Assembly: GCA_014218235.1 (NCBI GenBank)
Contig: CM024766.1
Span: forward strand, 48,635,359 to 48,699,358
Source of the DNA: Colocasia esculenta
Lineage: Eukaryota > Streptophyta > Magnoliopsida > Alismatales > Araceae
Reading direction: 5' to 3'
Length of the DNA stretch: 64,000 bases
A program made the translations under genes and the position numbers. Each line of letters starts with the position of its first letter. The stretch's first letter is position 1. Positions 33,482 through 45,051 of this stretch are shown here, in pieces. Under the pieces are notes generated by a model that saw only the letters and a list, made by a program, of their open reading frames with translations, was not told where the DNA came from and did no database searches.

Positions 33482-34653
33482 GTTTAACTTACCAATATCT
33501 CTCTTACCATTATTGTGGATGAAGCAAGGGCATCCGAACGTCCTGAAGTGACTGATCTTGGACTTCTTTTGCTTGTAAAGTTCATACGCTGTCTTCTTCA
33601 GGATTGGCCTGATCATCACTCTATTTATTATGTAACATGCTATGTTGATTGCTTCAGCCCAGAAATATCTTTGAAGACTGTATTCTGATAACATGGTTCT
33701 GGCCATATCCAATAATGTTCTATTCTTCCTCTCAGGTACTCCATTCTGTTGTATTGTCCTTGGTGCTGAGAAGTTATGCTCAATTCCTTGATCATCACAG
33801 AATTCTACAAATTTTTCATTTTGAAATTCTCCTCCATGATCTGATCGAATACTAATTATGCTGAACTTCTTGTCCTTCTGAACTTTCTTACTGAACTTAA
33901 CAAAGCTGTCAAAAGTGTCATATTTATGCTCCAAGAATGATACCCATGTAAATATTGAATAATCATCAACTATTACGAATCCAAAATTCTTTCCTCCAAG
34001 GCTGGTGGTTCTCATCAGCCCAAATAAATCCATATGCAGTAACTCTAATGGTTTGGAGGTGGTTACAACTGTCTTTGATTTGAAAGATGACTTTGCATGC
34101 TTCCCTTTTGCACAAGGTTCACATATACCTTCTATTCTTGAGCTTATTTTGGGCAAGCCTTCCACTAGATTTCGCTTGATCAATTTTCTAATTCCATCCA
34201 AACTGTAGTGACCCAATCTCCTGTGCCATAGTTTAGCTGATTGATCTTTATTTGCTGCAAGGCATACATCCTGATCCTTCAACTCTTCTAGATGAAGCAC
34301 ATATAGATTATTTTCTCTGTAGGCTTCGTACATTGTTACACCATCTTTCATAATTAAGCACTTTGACTCTTGAAACCTGATTTGGTGACCTTTGTCACAC
34401 AGCTGGCTGATACTTATCAAATTGTGCTTGAGACCTTTAACGCATAACACATCTTCTATAAGAATTCTGCCTTGAGTACCAACTGGTCCACAATCAATCA
34501 CTGTTCCTTTTCCATTATCACTATAAGTTACTATACCTTCTTCATCTTTAATGGAAGAAAATAATCTTCTGTTGCCTGACATGTGCCTTGAGCACCCTCT
34601 ATCCAGGTACCACTTCGATGCTCAAAGGCTTCCCTGCACTAGGATTTAGGTAC
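33482..34653 (-). pseudogene. pol of element B, 5' part (protease, integrase)
   Basis: A long open stretch at 34582-33486. Protease shows WYLDRGCSRHMSG at about 34612-34575, where the catalytic Ser after Asp is replaced by Arg. Integrase has LWHRRLGHYSLDGIRKLIKR, CEPCAKGKHAKSSFKSK, HMDLFGL, RSDHGGEFQNEKF and QNGVPERKNRTL, so the D,D,E triad is retained. It is cut at KRDIGKLN by element G. This integrase is better preserved than that of A; the protease change alone would block maturation. Confidence 0.92.
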
Positions 34654-36318
34654 CTAAGTTCTTTTGGGTCGTTGCTGGTTAGTTTCCTCAGCTTTTCTTT
34701 TATGGATCCATTTTAGGTGTTTTATCGCACAGGTTGGTCTGGTATGTCCTAATTTATTACAATGACTACAACAAGATATTCTACTTACTTTTTCAGTTGG
34801 GATGTACTTAAGGTTAGATTTATATTTAGTATTTTGTTCAGCTACAAATTTTGGCGTTGGATAGAATTTAGGATGGACTATTGTTTCTTCATTGTTTGGT
34901 GGAGTATATCCTAAGCCATGCTTCTTCTTGCCTGATCTTCTAGCTCCTTTTAGTATTAAAGTTGATTTACCATTTGTCAATTTTTCAATTGTATTAGTCA
35001 AATATTCATTTCCCTTAGTTAGTGTGTCAACTTCCTTTTTAAGTTTATTTAAAGCTTCCTGATTTTTCCAGATTTGCTATTTGTTCATTTTTAACTTTTA
35101 GATCTTCACATAACAACTATTTCTCCTTTTCAGTTTAGAGATTTGTTCTTCTAACTGCTCGGTTTCAGATTTTAGATATGAGTTTGTGACTTCTAAGCAT
35201 GCATGACTTTTCTTGGTGGTTTTTAATAATTTACACACATATTTATATTTACTATATAATTCATTAAATGCCTCTTCTAAACTATCTGAATCTGAATCAT
35301 TGCATGAATTAAAGGATGAGTCAGAAGTTATCTTTTCTTCTAAGTTTGCCATGAAGGCCAGGTTGGCCTTTTCTTCTTCTTCTTCGTTGGAGCTTGACTC
35401 ATTGTCTGAGTCGCTGTCGTTGCTCTATGCTGCTGCCATGGCTTTCTTTTTGTACCTTTTGAATTTCTTTGAGCTGTCCATCTTTCTGAACTCCGTTCTC
35501 TTTAGTTTTGGACATTCAGCCTTAATATGTCCAGGTTTCTTACATTCATAGCATATGGGTTTAGATTTCTTTGTATCTTGACTTCGGGTTTCTTGAAGTC
35601 TTTTCCTTTCTTGAAATATCTCCTTCCAGACTGGTATTTCTTCTTCGCCAATATGCACTGCAATCTTCTGGATAGGAATGCTTTCCTCATCTTCACTGCT
35701 TTCAGTGCTTTTATCACCATCTAATTCATCACTAGATGTGTCTTCTGTAGCTTTGAGAGCATTGTTGTGTTTCTTTCTGCTGGAGGACTCCCCAAGCCTT
35801 TCCATGTTTATCTCATGGGCCATTAGTGACCCAATGAGCTTTTCAAGAGACATCCTTTTCAGGTCATTTGCTTCTTCAATGGCTGTTACTTTAGGAGTCC
35901 ACGAGGCTGGTAGGGATCTCAATATTTTCCTTACCATATCTCCCATGTCATATCTTTTTCTAAGCCCAGCCAATCCAATTGTAATATCTGTGAATCTGCT
36001 ATACATTTATGTGATTGATTCTGCTGGTTGCATTTGAAATCTCTCATACTGAGCTACCAAGATATCTATCCTTGTTTGTTTGACTTTGTCTGTTCCCTCA
36101 TATGTGATTATGAGTTTCTCCCACATTTCCATTGCTGATTTGCACGCTGAGATCCTATTAAATTCTTTCTTGCTCAGCGCACAACACAGTATACTCTATG
36201 CTTTATAGTTTAACGATATCTTCTTCTTATCATCGTCTGTCCAATTTTCTCTATTGTTGAGAACTACTAAGTCTCCTTCTTCAATGATGTACCACAGTTG
36301 AAAATCGAGACACTGGAG
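34654..36318 (-). pseudogene. gag of element B, main part
   Basis: Continues from 47955-48056 across element S. Contains FNRISACKSAMEMWEKL (about 36160), MYSRFTDITIGLAGLRKRYD, a first CCHC knuckle at 35553-35512 (CYECKKPGHIKAEC), a Ser/Glu-rich stretch and a coiled coil (35350-35000). The second knuckle is CSHCNKLGHTRPTC near 34780-34735. A stop near 36007 and frame changes near 35420, 35095 and 35000 break it. Its downstream end lies at the protease junction, where a Trp codon has become a stop. Confidence 0.88.
36314..36318. repeat. Target site duplication of element S, left copy
   Basis: TGGAG directly before the LTR; repeated exactly at 47955-47959. The gag sequence of B is continuous when one copy is removed. 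Confidence 0.95.
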
Positions 36319-36617
36319 TGTTGGGTTCTCATGTTGAAAGATTGAGCTCACATTCTAATTAATGAATACAACATGTTTTTGATGATGAACATTGATGTGC
36401 AATGATGTACAATGCAAACATGTGATAAAACAATGTGATTTGAGTTTTAAATGCATGAGATCTTCAAACAATAACTTGTCATAACAATTTGGTACAATGC
36501 TTGATTTTATGCTCATAATATCTCACTAATTATGTTTACTTTTGTAGGAGATATACCATGCAAGACATGTGCCAAAAACAAGCTTGAAAGATCAAGAAAA
36601 AGTCAAAAGACAAGGTA

Positions 36618-36890
36618 CCTGTCGACAGCAAGCAAGGACCTGTCGACAGATACAACCAGTCAGAAAGCAACCAGTTCTGCAAGGCATTGCCTGTCGACAG
36701 CAGAGTGCCCTGTCGACAGATGCAACCAGTCCGAAGATCAAAAGCTCTGGAAGGCCTGCGCCTGTCGACAGCAGCAGACCACCTGTCGACAGATGCACAC
36801 AGTCAGAGCCTTCAGCCTTCTGGTTCTTCACAAATTGTCTACGCCTGTCGACAGCAGGTGCAAGACCTATCGACAGACAAACAGAAAACA
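36618..36890 (+). repeat. CTGTCGACAG palindrome cluster in the LTR of S
   Basis: Seven exact copies of the 10-bp palindrome CTGTCGACAG and one with a single change, in pairs about 20-30 bp apart and set just upstream of the TATA box. The 3' LTR carries a matching set at 46866-47127 with slightly different sites altered. Near-identical palindromes recur in the spacer at 43489-43675 and 44747-44776. Confidence 0.88.
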
Positions 36891-36963
36891 TATTACGGGA
36901 AGTTTTGCAAGTTGCCAAACTTAGTGTTTCTATGGAGTACGACTCTCCATATGTTAACACTCA

Positions 36964-36971
36964 TATATAAG
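36964..36971 (+). promoter_or_regulatory. TATA box of the LTR of S
   Basis: TATATAAG about 75 bp downstream of the palindrome cluster, present at 47215-47222 in the 3' LTR. Transcription would start about 30 bp further on. Confidence 0.6.
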
Positions 36972-37705
36972 CAACCTTTTGCAACAAATCTCGTACACAA
37001 GCAGCCTCCTTCAAAGAACCCTAAAGAGCTCTCCAGAAAACCTCTGTTCTGCTGCTTTGCTTCAACCTACCACCCAGAACCAAGAACGGAAGACTTTTGC
37101 AGCGGAAGGTGAAGTCCGGACGTCTTGGATTCAAGCATCTACATCAATATCTGATCTCAAAGTCGAAGCTTGGACTCCAGGAGGACGTTCAGAGGAAGAG
37201 TTTGCTTATTGGATTTGTTCTTCAACTCTCAAACTCTTCCCTGTTCTTTCTATTCCATACTTGTGTGTGTGTGTGGTGTTTCAAGCGGTTGTTGTGCTTG
37301 ATACACGTGTGTGTGTGTTAATCTGATCGTGGGTTCACATCAGATAAACACGTGTGTGAGTTGTAGTTCGTGAACTAGCTCATAAGCAGGTGATTCTGCG
37401 TGTGTGTGTGGCCCGTGGATGTAGGATACACGAGTTGTGTACTCCGAACCACGTAAAATCTACGTGTCTCGTGGTTTGCACGAATTTGCGTTAGATGTTT
37501 GGTAGGCACGACACATTTATACACGTTTGAGTACTTGCTTATCCATCTATCAATCACTCACACACATCCACACATAGTCTGATCATTGCTAACACCTTAA
37601 TTGTCTGTGCTATTGCAAAAAGAGGGCGTTAAGCTTTTAAATTGTCCGTAATCTATTCAACCCCCCTTCTAGATTACCATTTAGGGAATTCCGCATCTCT
37701 TCAAT

Positions 37706-37718
37706 TGGTATCAGAGCC
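37706..37718 (+). other. Primer binding site of element S
   Basis: TGGTATCAGAGCC, perfect initiator tRNA-Met type site, two bases after the LTR end. Confidence 0.95.
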
Positions 37719-37778
37719 GAGTTTCTCCGATTTACTGCTTTATCTGGTTGATCTTACGATCAGGAGATTCACGGTCAA

Positions 37779-39764
37779 ATGGAATCTAACAAGGGGTATA
37801 TGGCCGAGGGACACTCAGTGACCAGGCCACCCTTCTTTGATGGCACTGACTATCCGTATTGGAAAAATCGAATGCAGGTTTTTCTACGAGCACAAAATTT
37901 CGAACTTGGAAAATAGTCAAAAAAGGAGCATATGAATTGCCTCAGGACGAGGATACCTGGACTAAGGACCAGATCGCCAAGGGGACACTCAACTGGAGCG
38001 CCCTCAATATGATGCAATGCGCCGTCCACCCAAAGGAGTACTCAAGAGTCTCCACATGCACCTCAGCTAAGGAGATGTGGGACAAGCTTGAGCTCATCTA
38101 TGAAGGTACGTCCGAGGTAAGAGAATCAAAGGTAAGCATGCTGGTTTCAGAATATGAAATGTTCAAAATGAATAATGATGAAACCATTTCAGACATGTTT
38201 GCTAGATTCATGATAATCATAAATGGATTGAAAGGTCTCAAAAAGGAATACTCGGAGAGTGACTTGGTGAGGAAGATACTTCGGTCTCTTCCATCCTCTT
38301 GGAACACCAAAGCCACTGTCATTGAAGATTCCAAAGACCTCTCAAAAATGAAAGTGGATGAATTAATTGGCTCCTTGATGACTTATGAGTTGAATGTTAA
38401 AAGAAAAGAAACTGAAGAAAATCCTAGGAAGCCACTTGCCTTGAAGGCTTCCAGGAGGACTTCTTCAGTTTCCAAAAAGGAATTAATTCAGGAAAGTGAA
38501 GTCAGTGAATCGTCTAGTGAGAGTGACAATGATGAAATGGCTATGCTCACTAGACAATTCAAGAAATTTCTGAAGTTCAAGAGGAGAGGTACAGGTAACT
38601 CTAAACCTTTCCAAAAGAAAGACTTTTCTAACAAGTTTGATTCTAACAAAAAGTCTGAAATTGTTTGCTATGAGTGCAAGAAGCAAGGGCATATGAGAGG
38701 AGAATGCCCCGAGCTCAAAAAGAAGCTTAAGAAGGACAAATTCACCTTCAAGAAGGCCAAGGCAATGGTGGCCACTTGGAGTGATGAGGATGACGATCAG
38801 AACAGCCAAGCTACCTCCGGAGATGATGAAGTCCACTGTCTCATGGCGAGAAGTGATGACTCGAATGAGGTAAATTCTTCCTTTGAAACATACTCTATTA
38901 TTCAATGGGAAGAAGCTTACACTGTTCTATTTGAAAAATACTGTGAATTCAAGTCTGAAAATAAAGCACTCAAGAAAAAATTCAATTCCCTTGTTCATGA
39001 GTCAAACAACCATGATGAAATTGAATCCTTGAATAAGGTAATTGAAATGATGAAACTTGATGAACAAACACACAGTGATGAATTGGACAGCATGAAACTT
39101 AAATTTCAAGAAGTTCAAAAGGAAAGAGATGATTTAATGAACTCTCTTGAAAGCCTTAATAGTGAGCATGAAAAGCTAAAGGAGAAATTGGAAAAAGCTG
39201 AAAATGACTTAAAAGGTAAGTCAAAAGATTTATCTAGTTTTGTCAAAAGTAAGCAAAATCTGGATGCTATTTTAGGTTCAAATGTTTATGTTGCTAGACA
39301 TGGGATCGGGTTTCAAAAAAAAAGCCAAAGGAAATTGGCAAAAATCTGTTAACAAACTTCATTGATACCAGCCCAAGTTCAAGCAAACGAACCCCTTCAA
39401 AGAATAGGAAAAATCCTTCCAAGGGAAAGAAACAAGAATCTAAAATGGTCAAGTTTGTTCTGGCCAATCTAAGGAATTTGCAACAAGCTCAAGACAGGAC
39501 AAACAGCAAACTCCTAAAGCTAAATTTACAAGGCAACAAAAAGGAAAAATGCCAATGCATGCTCCCACAAAGGTAAAGCTCAATGTTGTTCAAAAACCAC
39601 CATCATGCAACATATGTAAAAAGGTTGGGCACACTGAAAAACAATGCTGGAATAGCCCAAATCAAATGAAAATCAAACAAGTTTGGATTCCTAAGCATTT
39701 GTTATTTGGCATGAATGATACAATGGGACCCAAAGTAATTTGGGTACCAAAACCTCTCGTCTGA
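37779..39764 (+). pseudogene. gag of element S with two frame breaks
   Basis: Starts at ATG 37779 (MESNKGYMAEGHSVTRPPFF). A one-base shift near 37910 moves the reading to the frame open at 37859-39352, and a second shift falls in a run of nine A near 39316. The last part is open from 39549 to 39764. Gag core: YSRVSTCTSAKEMWDKLELI and FARFMIIINGLKGLKKEYSE. First CCHC knuckle CYECKKQGHMRGEC at 38666-38707; a predicted coiled coil (about 38930-39230) is followed by the second knuckle CNICKKVGHTEKQC at 39606-39647. Gag ends KVIWVPKPLV, seven bases before the protease frame opens in a different frame. Both knuckles are intact, so the damage is limited to the two shifts. Confidence 0.93.
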
Positions 39765-39771
39765 TCCACAT

Positions 39772-40200
39772 GTGCAGGAATGCCTAGCAGCCCATAATCA
39801 AAACAAATGGTACCTGGACAGTGGCTGCTCGAGGCATATGACGGGCGACAAAGGTAAATTCAGTTTGCTCGTGGAAAAAGACGGAGGTCAAGTGATCTTT
39901 GGAGGTAACAACAAAGGCCAGATCATCGGCTCAGGTAAAGTTGGTAAGTTTGCCTCTAACTCTATCGACAATGTGCTACTAGTTGATGGTCTTCATCACA
40001 ATTTGCTTAGCATAAGTCAATTGTGTGATAAATGTCATAAAATTGTCTTTGAATCCAATTCATGTCAAATTCTTGATAAGGAAACAGGAAGCCTAAAATT
40101 TTCTAGAAAAAGAATGAATAACATCTACATGGTTGACTTAGATGATCCAGAAAATAACAATTTGTGTCTTGTAGCAAACAAACAGACGAGCTTACATTGT
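39772..40200 (+). pseudogene. Protease region of element S
   Basis: Copia-type retropepsin with an intact active site, WYLDSGCSRHMTGDKGKF near 39808-39860, followed by GQIIGSGKVG and the conserved LHHNLLSISQLCD. It would cut the Gag-Pol polyprotein. The frame runs on to a stop at 40251 but loses register with integrase near 40170-40190 by one base, so protease and integrase are no longer joined. It opens +1 relative to the end of gag, which may be the native arrangement or decay. Confidence 0.92.
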
Positions 40201-43013
40201 GGCATCGTAGGCTCGGTCATGCTAGTTACAATGTATTGCACAAGATCATGAGGCTTAAGTTGGTAAGTGGTCTTCCTGAAATCTCCTTTAACAAGAATGA
40301 AAATTTTTGTGATGCATGTGCACAGGGAAAACAAACCCGGAAATCCTTCAAATCAAAGGCACCGGTAAGTACTTCCAAAGCTTATGAACTCTTGCACATG
40401 GACCTATTTGGACCTACGAGAACACTCAGTCTCAATGGCAAGCGTTATGGTTTTGTCATTGTGGATGACTTCTCTAGGTTCACTTGGGTAAAATTCCTGG
40501 CTCACAAGAATGAAGCATTAAGTGTTTTTGAAGAATTCTTCAACAAAATTGAGCATGGGAATGTCAATAAAATCTGCTCCATCCGCACTGATCACGGGGG
40601 AGAATTTGACAATAATTCCTTCTCCGAATTTTGCAGGAACCAAGGTATAGACCACCTATTTTCCTCCCCGAGAACTCCCGAGCAAAATGGAGTTGTGGAG
40701 AGGAAGAATAGAACCTTGGTGGAGATGGCTCGTACGCTTCTGGTCGAGAATCAATTAGCACGAACCTTTTGGGCAGAAGCGGTAAACACATCTTGCTACA
40801 TCCTTAACCGAGCCATGGTAAGACCCGTATTCAAGAAAACTCCTTACGAACTTCTGAAAGGTAAGAAACCCACCATTGGGTACTTTAAAGTTTTTGGTTC
40901 AAAGGTGTTTATACATAACAATGATAAAAATGACTTGGACAAGTTTGAAGCCAAAAGCGATCAAGGTATTTTTCTTGGATACTCTGAACATTCTAGAGCA
41001 TATAGGGTGTTCAATCTGAAAACTAGAACTGTGGAAGAAACTCCACATGTCATTTTTGATGAATCTCAAATCAAGCCTAACATTGTAAATTCCTACAGGT
41101 TTGATGACATGGAAGGGACAACACTTGAGGAACTTCAAAGAAAAGAAAAAGGAAAAACTCAAGAAGTTTCAAAAGGAAAGAGTGGATTTCTTCGCAGGTA
41201 CGATGATGAAGATGACGGTTGTTTGATCAGAAATCATGATGAAGTTCCTGCTGAAGATCCACAACAAGAAGAACAACCTCAAGATGAAAGTCCTCCAGCC
41301 ACCCCTCCTCCAGAACATCCTCCTCAATTGCAAGATCAACCCGGGCCTTCAACAATCACTAATGTGAGGTACTCTAAAGCTCATCCACTTGAGAATGTCA
41401 TAGGTAACATAAATGATTCAGTTCAAACTAGGTCTCAGGTAAATCAAATAGTTGAACAGGATCATTTAGCCTTTGTATCTCAAGTGGAACCCAAAACTGT
41501 TGAAGAAGCACTAAAAGAAAACTCTTGGATTGATGCCATGCATGAGGAGCTTGGGCAGTTTCAAAGAAATAATGTCTGGAGTTTAGTTCCTAGAACCCCT
41601 GAAATTTCTGTCATAGGGACGAGATGGGTCTTTAGGAATAAACTAAATGAAGAGGGTAAGGTGGTTAGAAACAAGGCTAGACTAGTTGCAAAAGGATACA
41701 ATCAGGAATTTGGTATAGACTTTGAAGAATCCTTTGCACCTGTAGCTAGACTAGAAGCAGTTAGGATCTTGTTAGCATATGCATGTTCAAACAAGTTCAA
41801 ATTATTTCAAATGGATGTCAAAACTGCTTTCTTGAATGGCTACATAAAAGAGGAAGTCTATGTCTCTCAACCACCTGGCTTTGAGGACCATGATAAACCA
41901 AACCATGTATTTAAATTGCACAAAGCTCTCTATGGTTTGAAACAGGCACCCCGAGCTTGGTACGACAGGCTGAGCACCTATCTGGTAAGCAAAAACTACT
42001 CAAGAGGTAAGGTGGACCAAACTCTCTTTACAAAGAAAGTTCGCAATCACATAATTGTTGTTCAAGTTTATGTGGACGACATTATCTTTGGTTCCACTAA
42101 TCCCACACTGTGTGAAGAATTTTCACAACACATGCACAGTGAATTTGAGATGAGCTTAATGGGGGAGCTTCAATTTTTTCTTGGTTTGCAGGTCAAGCAG
42201 CTTGAAGATGGATTCTTTATAAACCAAGAGAAATATGTAAAAGAACTGCTCAAAAGGTTTCAGTTCGAACAAGCCAAGCCCGCTTCAACACCAATGAGCA
42301 CAAGCATTAAGCTAGAAAGTGATGAGAAAGGTAAACCGGTAGATGCCAAACAATTTCGAGGTATGATTGGCTCACTCCTTTATCTTACTGCAAGTAGACC
42401 GGACATACAATTCAGTGTTTGCCTTTGTGCTAGATACCAATCTAGTCCAAAGGAAAGCCATTTAATTGCAGTCAAGAGAATCTTCAGATATCTCTCAGGT
42501 ACGCATGACTTGGGTCTTTGGTATCCAGCTGGTAGTAGTTTTGAATTGATTTCTTATTCTGATGCAGACTACGCTGGTTGTAAAATTGACAGGAAAAGCA
42601 CTAGTGGCTATTGCCAAATGCTTGGTGGTTGCATGGTTTCGTGGGCATCCAAGAAGCAACACTCGGTTGCACTCTCTACTGCAGAGGCAGAATATGTTGC
42701 TGCAGGGAGTTGTGCAACACAAGTGTTGTGGATAAAAAGTCAGTTGTGTGACTATAACATCGATATTGGATGCACACCTATCCTATGTGACAACACTAGT
42801 GCAATCAATCTATCAAAGAATCCCATTCAACATTCCAGGACGAAACACATAGAAATTCGTCATCATTTCTTGAGAGATGAGGTAGCCAATAGATCATTGG
42901 AAATCAGTTTCATACCCACAGAGAAACAGTTGGCTGATATCTTTACCAAACCTCTAGCTGAAGATAGATTCACCACATTGCGAAGAGAGTTGGGGTTGTG
43001 CAAATTGCAATGA
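40164..43013 (+). CDS. Integrase, reverse transcriptase and RNase H of element S
   Basis: One uninterrupted frame of 949 codons. Integrase zinc region LWHRRLGHASYNVLHKI ... CDACAQGK (residues about 13-56); catalytic Asp in LHMDLFGP (about 77), Asp in RTDHGGEF (about 142) and Glu in QNGVVERKN (about 178). Reverse transcriptase covers about 450-720, with FAPVARLEAVRILLA and VYVDDIIFGS (about 635). RNase H shows YSDADYAGCKIDRKSTSGY (about 795) and STAEAEYVAA, ending RRELGLCKLQ. All catalytic residues expected for copia are present. The true N-terminus is inside a polyprotein; the ATG at 40164 is only the first in frame. The Pro/Glu-rich linker between integrase and RT (about 320-420) is typical. 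Confidence 0.95.
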   Translation: MSCSKQTDELTLWHRRLGHASYNVLHKIMRLKLVSGLPEISFNKNENFCDACAQGKQTRKSFKSKAPVSTSKAYELLHMDLFGPTRTLSLNGKRYGFVIVDDFSRFTWVKFLAHKNEALSVFEEFFNKIEHGNVNKICSIRTDHGGEFDNNSFSEFCRNQGIDHLFSSPRTPEQNGVVERKNRTLVEMARTLLVENQLARTFWAEAVNTSCYILNRAMVRPVFKKTPYELLKGKKPTIGYFKVFGSKVFIHNNDKNDLDKFEAKSDQGIFLGYSEHSRAYRVFNLKTRTVEETPHVIFDESQIKPNIVNSYRFDDMEGTTLEELQRKEKGKTQEVSKGKSGFLRRYDDEDDGCLIRNHDEVPAEDPQQEEQPQDESPPATPPPEHPPQLQDQPGPSTITNVRYSKAHPLENVIGNINDSVQTRSQVNQIVEQDHLAFVSQVEPKTVEEALKENSWIDAMHEELGQFQRNNVWSLVPRTPEISVIGTRWVFRNKLNEEGKVVRNKARLVAKGYNQEFGIDFEESFAPVARLEAVRILLAYACSNKFKLFQMDVKTAFLNGYIKEEVYVSQPPGFEDHDKPNHVFKLHKALYGLKQAPRAWYDRLSTYLVSKNYSRGKVDQTLFTKKVRNHIIVVQVYVDDIIFGSTNPTLCEEFSQHMHSEFEMSLMGELQFFLGLQVKQLEDGFFINQEKYVKELLKRFQFEQAKPASTPMSTSIKLESDEKGKPVDAKQFRGMIGSLLYLTASRPDIQFSVCLCARYQSSPKESHLIAVKRIFRYLSGTHDLGLWYPAGSSFELISYSDADYAGCKIDRKSTSGYCQMLGGCMVSWASKKQHSVALSTAEAEYVAAGSCATQVLWIKSQLCDYNIDIGCTPILCDNTSAINLSKNPIQHSRTKHIEIRHHFLRDEVANRSLEISFIPTEKQLADIFTKPLAEDRFTTLRRELGLCKLQ

Positions 43014-45051
43014 AACTTAACACAAATGTTAAGCATATGTCCCTTGTGTGCACTAACTGTGAGGTATATCAAATGGTGATGTGTGGAAGAACAAGTCATG
43101 CTTGTTTGGAAACTCTCATTATGCGTGAGAAATATTCTCCGCCAAGTATCCATAGTCATGTGACATAAAAGGGACATGTACTCTACATTTGGAATTAGTT
43201 TCTTTATAATTTTGCCTATTCAAAACTCTCTTTAAAATTTTGAAAACACTTGTTGGTTTGTCTTTCTACATGCTTGGTGTTCTTAATTGCTTGGTCTTTG
43301 TGTGCATATTTGTCTTCATGAACATGAGTCCTTTTGTATCAAATGGCACACATTATGGGGGAGCAAGTTAGGGTTAGATGAATGCAAATGTGAAGGAAAT
43401 TATTCAACTTTTGTCCATCTCAACTCCCTCACAACCATTAATCATTTCAGACCTTCATTCTACCCTTAAAACTGCTTTGAACATGTCCCTGTCGACAGGC
43501 TACAAGGGCCCTGTCGACAGCTCAGCCCAGACAGAACTCTCAATCTTCTGTCTGTGTACATCTGTCGACAGGCCCTCTACCTGCTGTCGATAGATGCACA
43601 CAGTTTTTGCCTCCCCGAAATCTCCAACTTCTGTTTGTGTGCTCCTGTCGACAGGCCCTTTCTCCCTGTTGACAGACACACTGAATTTTGGAACTTCATG
43701 CTTATTTCTTCCCCATTCAGTGAGCAACTTCATGATTAACATATAAGGTGTCTATAAGGTGTTAATGCATGTTTGACCACACTATATACAAATGATATTT
43801 AAGCTATTCTTTATACCACTATGATTTTCACATACTATTCATGTTTGGATTTAGGTTCTATCATTTTGGAAACATTTCATAACTCTAAAGGATATCCACC
43901 TCACTCCTCTAAATCAATTCTTTGTGGGAAACATAGTCTCAATTTACTTGATAAGCTTTTGGTCATGAAAGTGCATGTCTAATATTGATAGGTAATCATA
44001 TCACCTACTTGATATTGGCTTTTACAACAATACTTGGAGAAAAGCTACCTATTTCTGAAAAATCTTTCACAAGGAAAACAAAAAATTATAATATAAAAAT
44101 TGAAAATCAACTTTAAATTGGGATGAATATAGAGCAATGTTGGGTTATGCTGAGTAACCGGAGTGATGGGCATCACAAATGTCTGCCCTCGCGTCAAAAG
44201 GCTAACTCATCATCTCTGTACAACGGTATGATAGAAACTTCCACTGAGTAACTGGGGGTATGGGCACTTGTAATGTTTATCCTCACGTCAAAAGGTGTGA
44301 CGTCTTCTTAAGTACCATTTCTTCCCATTGTTTTTCTAAATTAAACAAAAAAAAAGAAATAGTGTGAAGCCTCCACTGAGTCATAATTTCCAAGGTCATT
44401 GGTCTTGTGATTGTCTTGACATATAGATATCATTTCATGCATCATTTGCCTATCAACAAAATGGGGATTGTGTTGTCTTACATTGCATTTATACAACGAA
44501 GGGTGAGTGTGCATTGTTCTTTATTTACGTGAGTGTTTTCTTAATGCTTTAACCTTAAATTCCTTGGGTATTATGTTAAAACCATTGAGGAAAATGATAT
44601 GGTTTATTATATCCTTGCATATGGTAGGTTAACATACATGATTCACCTCTTATACACCTTCATCAAACACCTGGAAGACATTGCTCAGAGCTTCAGTTCA
44701 CAAAATCACCAAAAACACAAAATTGGCCATTTTCTGAATGCGCCTGTCGACAGGCACCAAGGGCCCTGTCGACAGCAGGCGGCCAGACCCAAAAGGGAAG
44801 CCCAAAGGGCAAGGGTTTAAACCGGGTTTTCTGTGGGACCAACCTTTCAAATCCTTTCTAAACTCTTTAAAAAGAATCCCACACCCCTTTCCCCCTTCTA
44901 CCTCCTTCCAAAAACCCTTCCCCTCCCTCCTTCCACCCAAAACCCTCCTTCTCCAGGGCGCAGGAAGAGATCCCGCCTCCCTTGCGGATTCTCTCTGTCC
45001 CGTGTCTCTTCTTCCTCCACCCTCTCCCTCCTACACGAGGATCATCATCTC
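43014..45051 (+). other. Spacer of element S between pol and ORF3
   Basis: About 2 kb without a convincing gene. It holds a purine tract near 43355 (ATGGGGGAG), CTGTCGACAG-type palindromes at 43489-43675 and 44747-44776, and ACTGAGTAACTGGG blocks near 44150-44310 that also occur in the spacer of E. The last 250 bp before the ORF3 ATG are C-rich with CT runs, as in a leader. Confidence 0.7.

Larger units (their letters stand above)
36319..37703 (+). repeat. 5' LTR of element S
   Basis: TGTTGGGTTCTC ... GGAATTCCGCATCTCTTCA. It contains a GTCGAC palindrome cluster (36618-36890), a TATA box at 36964 and TG-rich stretches near 37262-37420. It ends three bases before the primer site. Confidence 0.96.

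Noticed and set aside
36532..37326. Several frames of 115-141 codons in the LTR of S (and copies at 46780-47577)
   Set aside because: They overlap in different frames and are built on the CTGTCGACAG cluster and leader; all lie upstream of the primer site in non-coding LTR.
37706..37718. tRNA-like matches at the primer sites
   Set aside because: Only the 13-base complement to the tRNA 3' end is present; there is no tRNA gene body.
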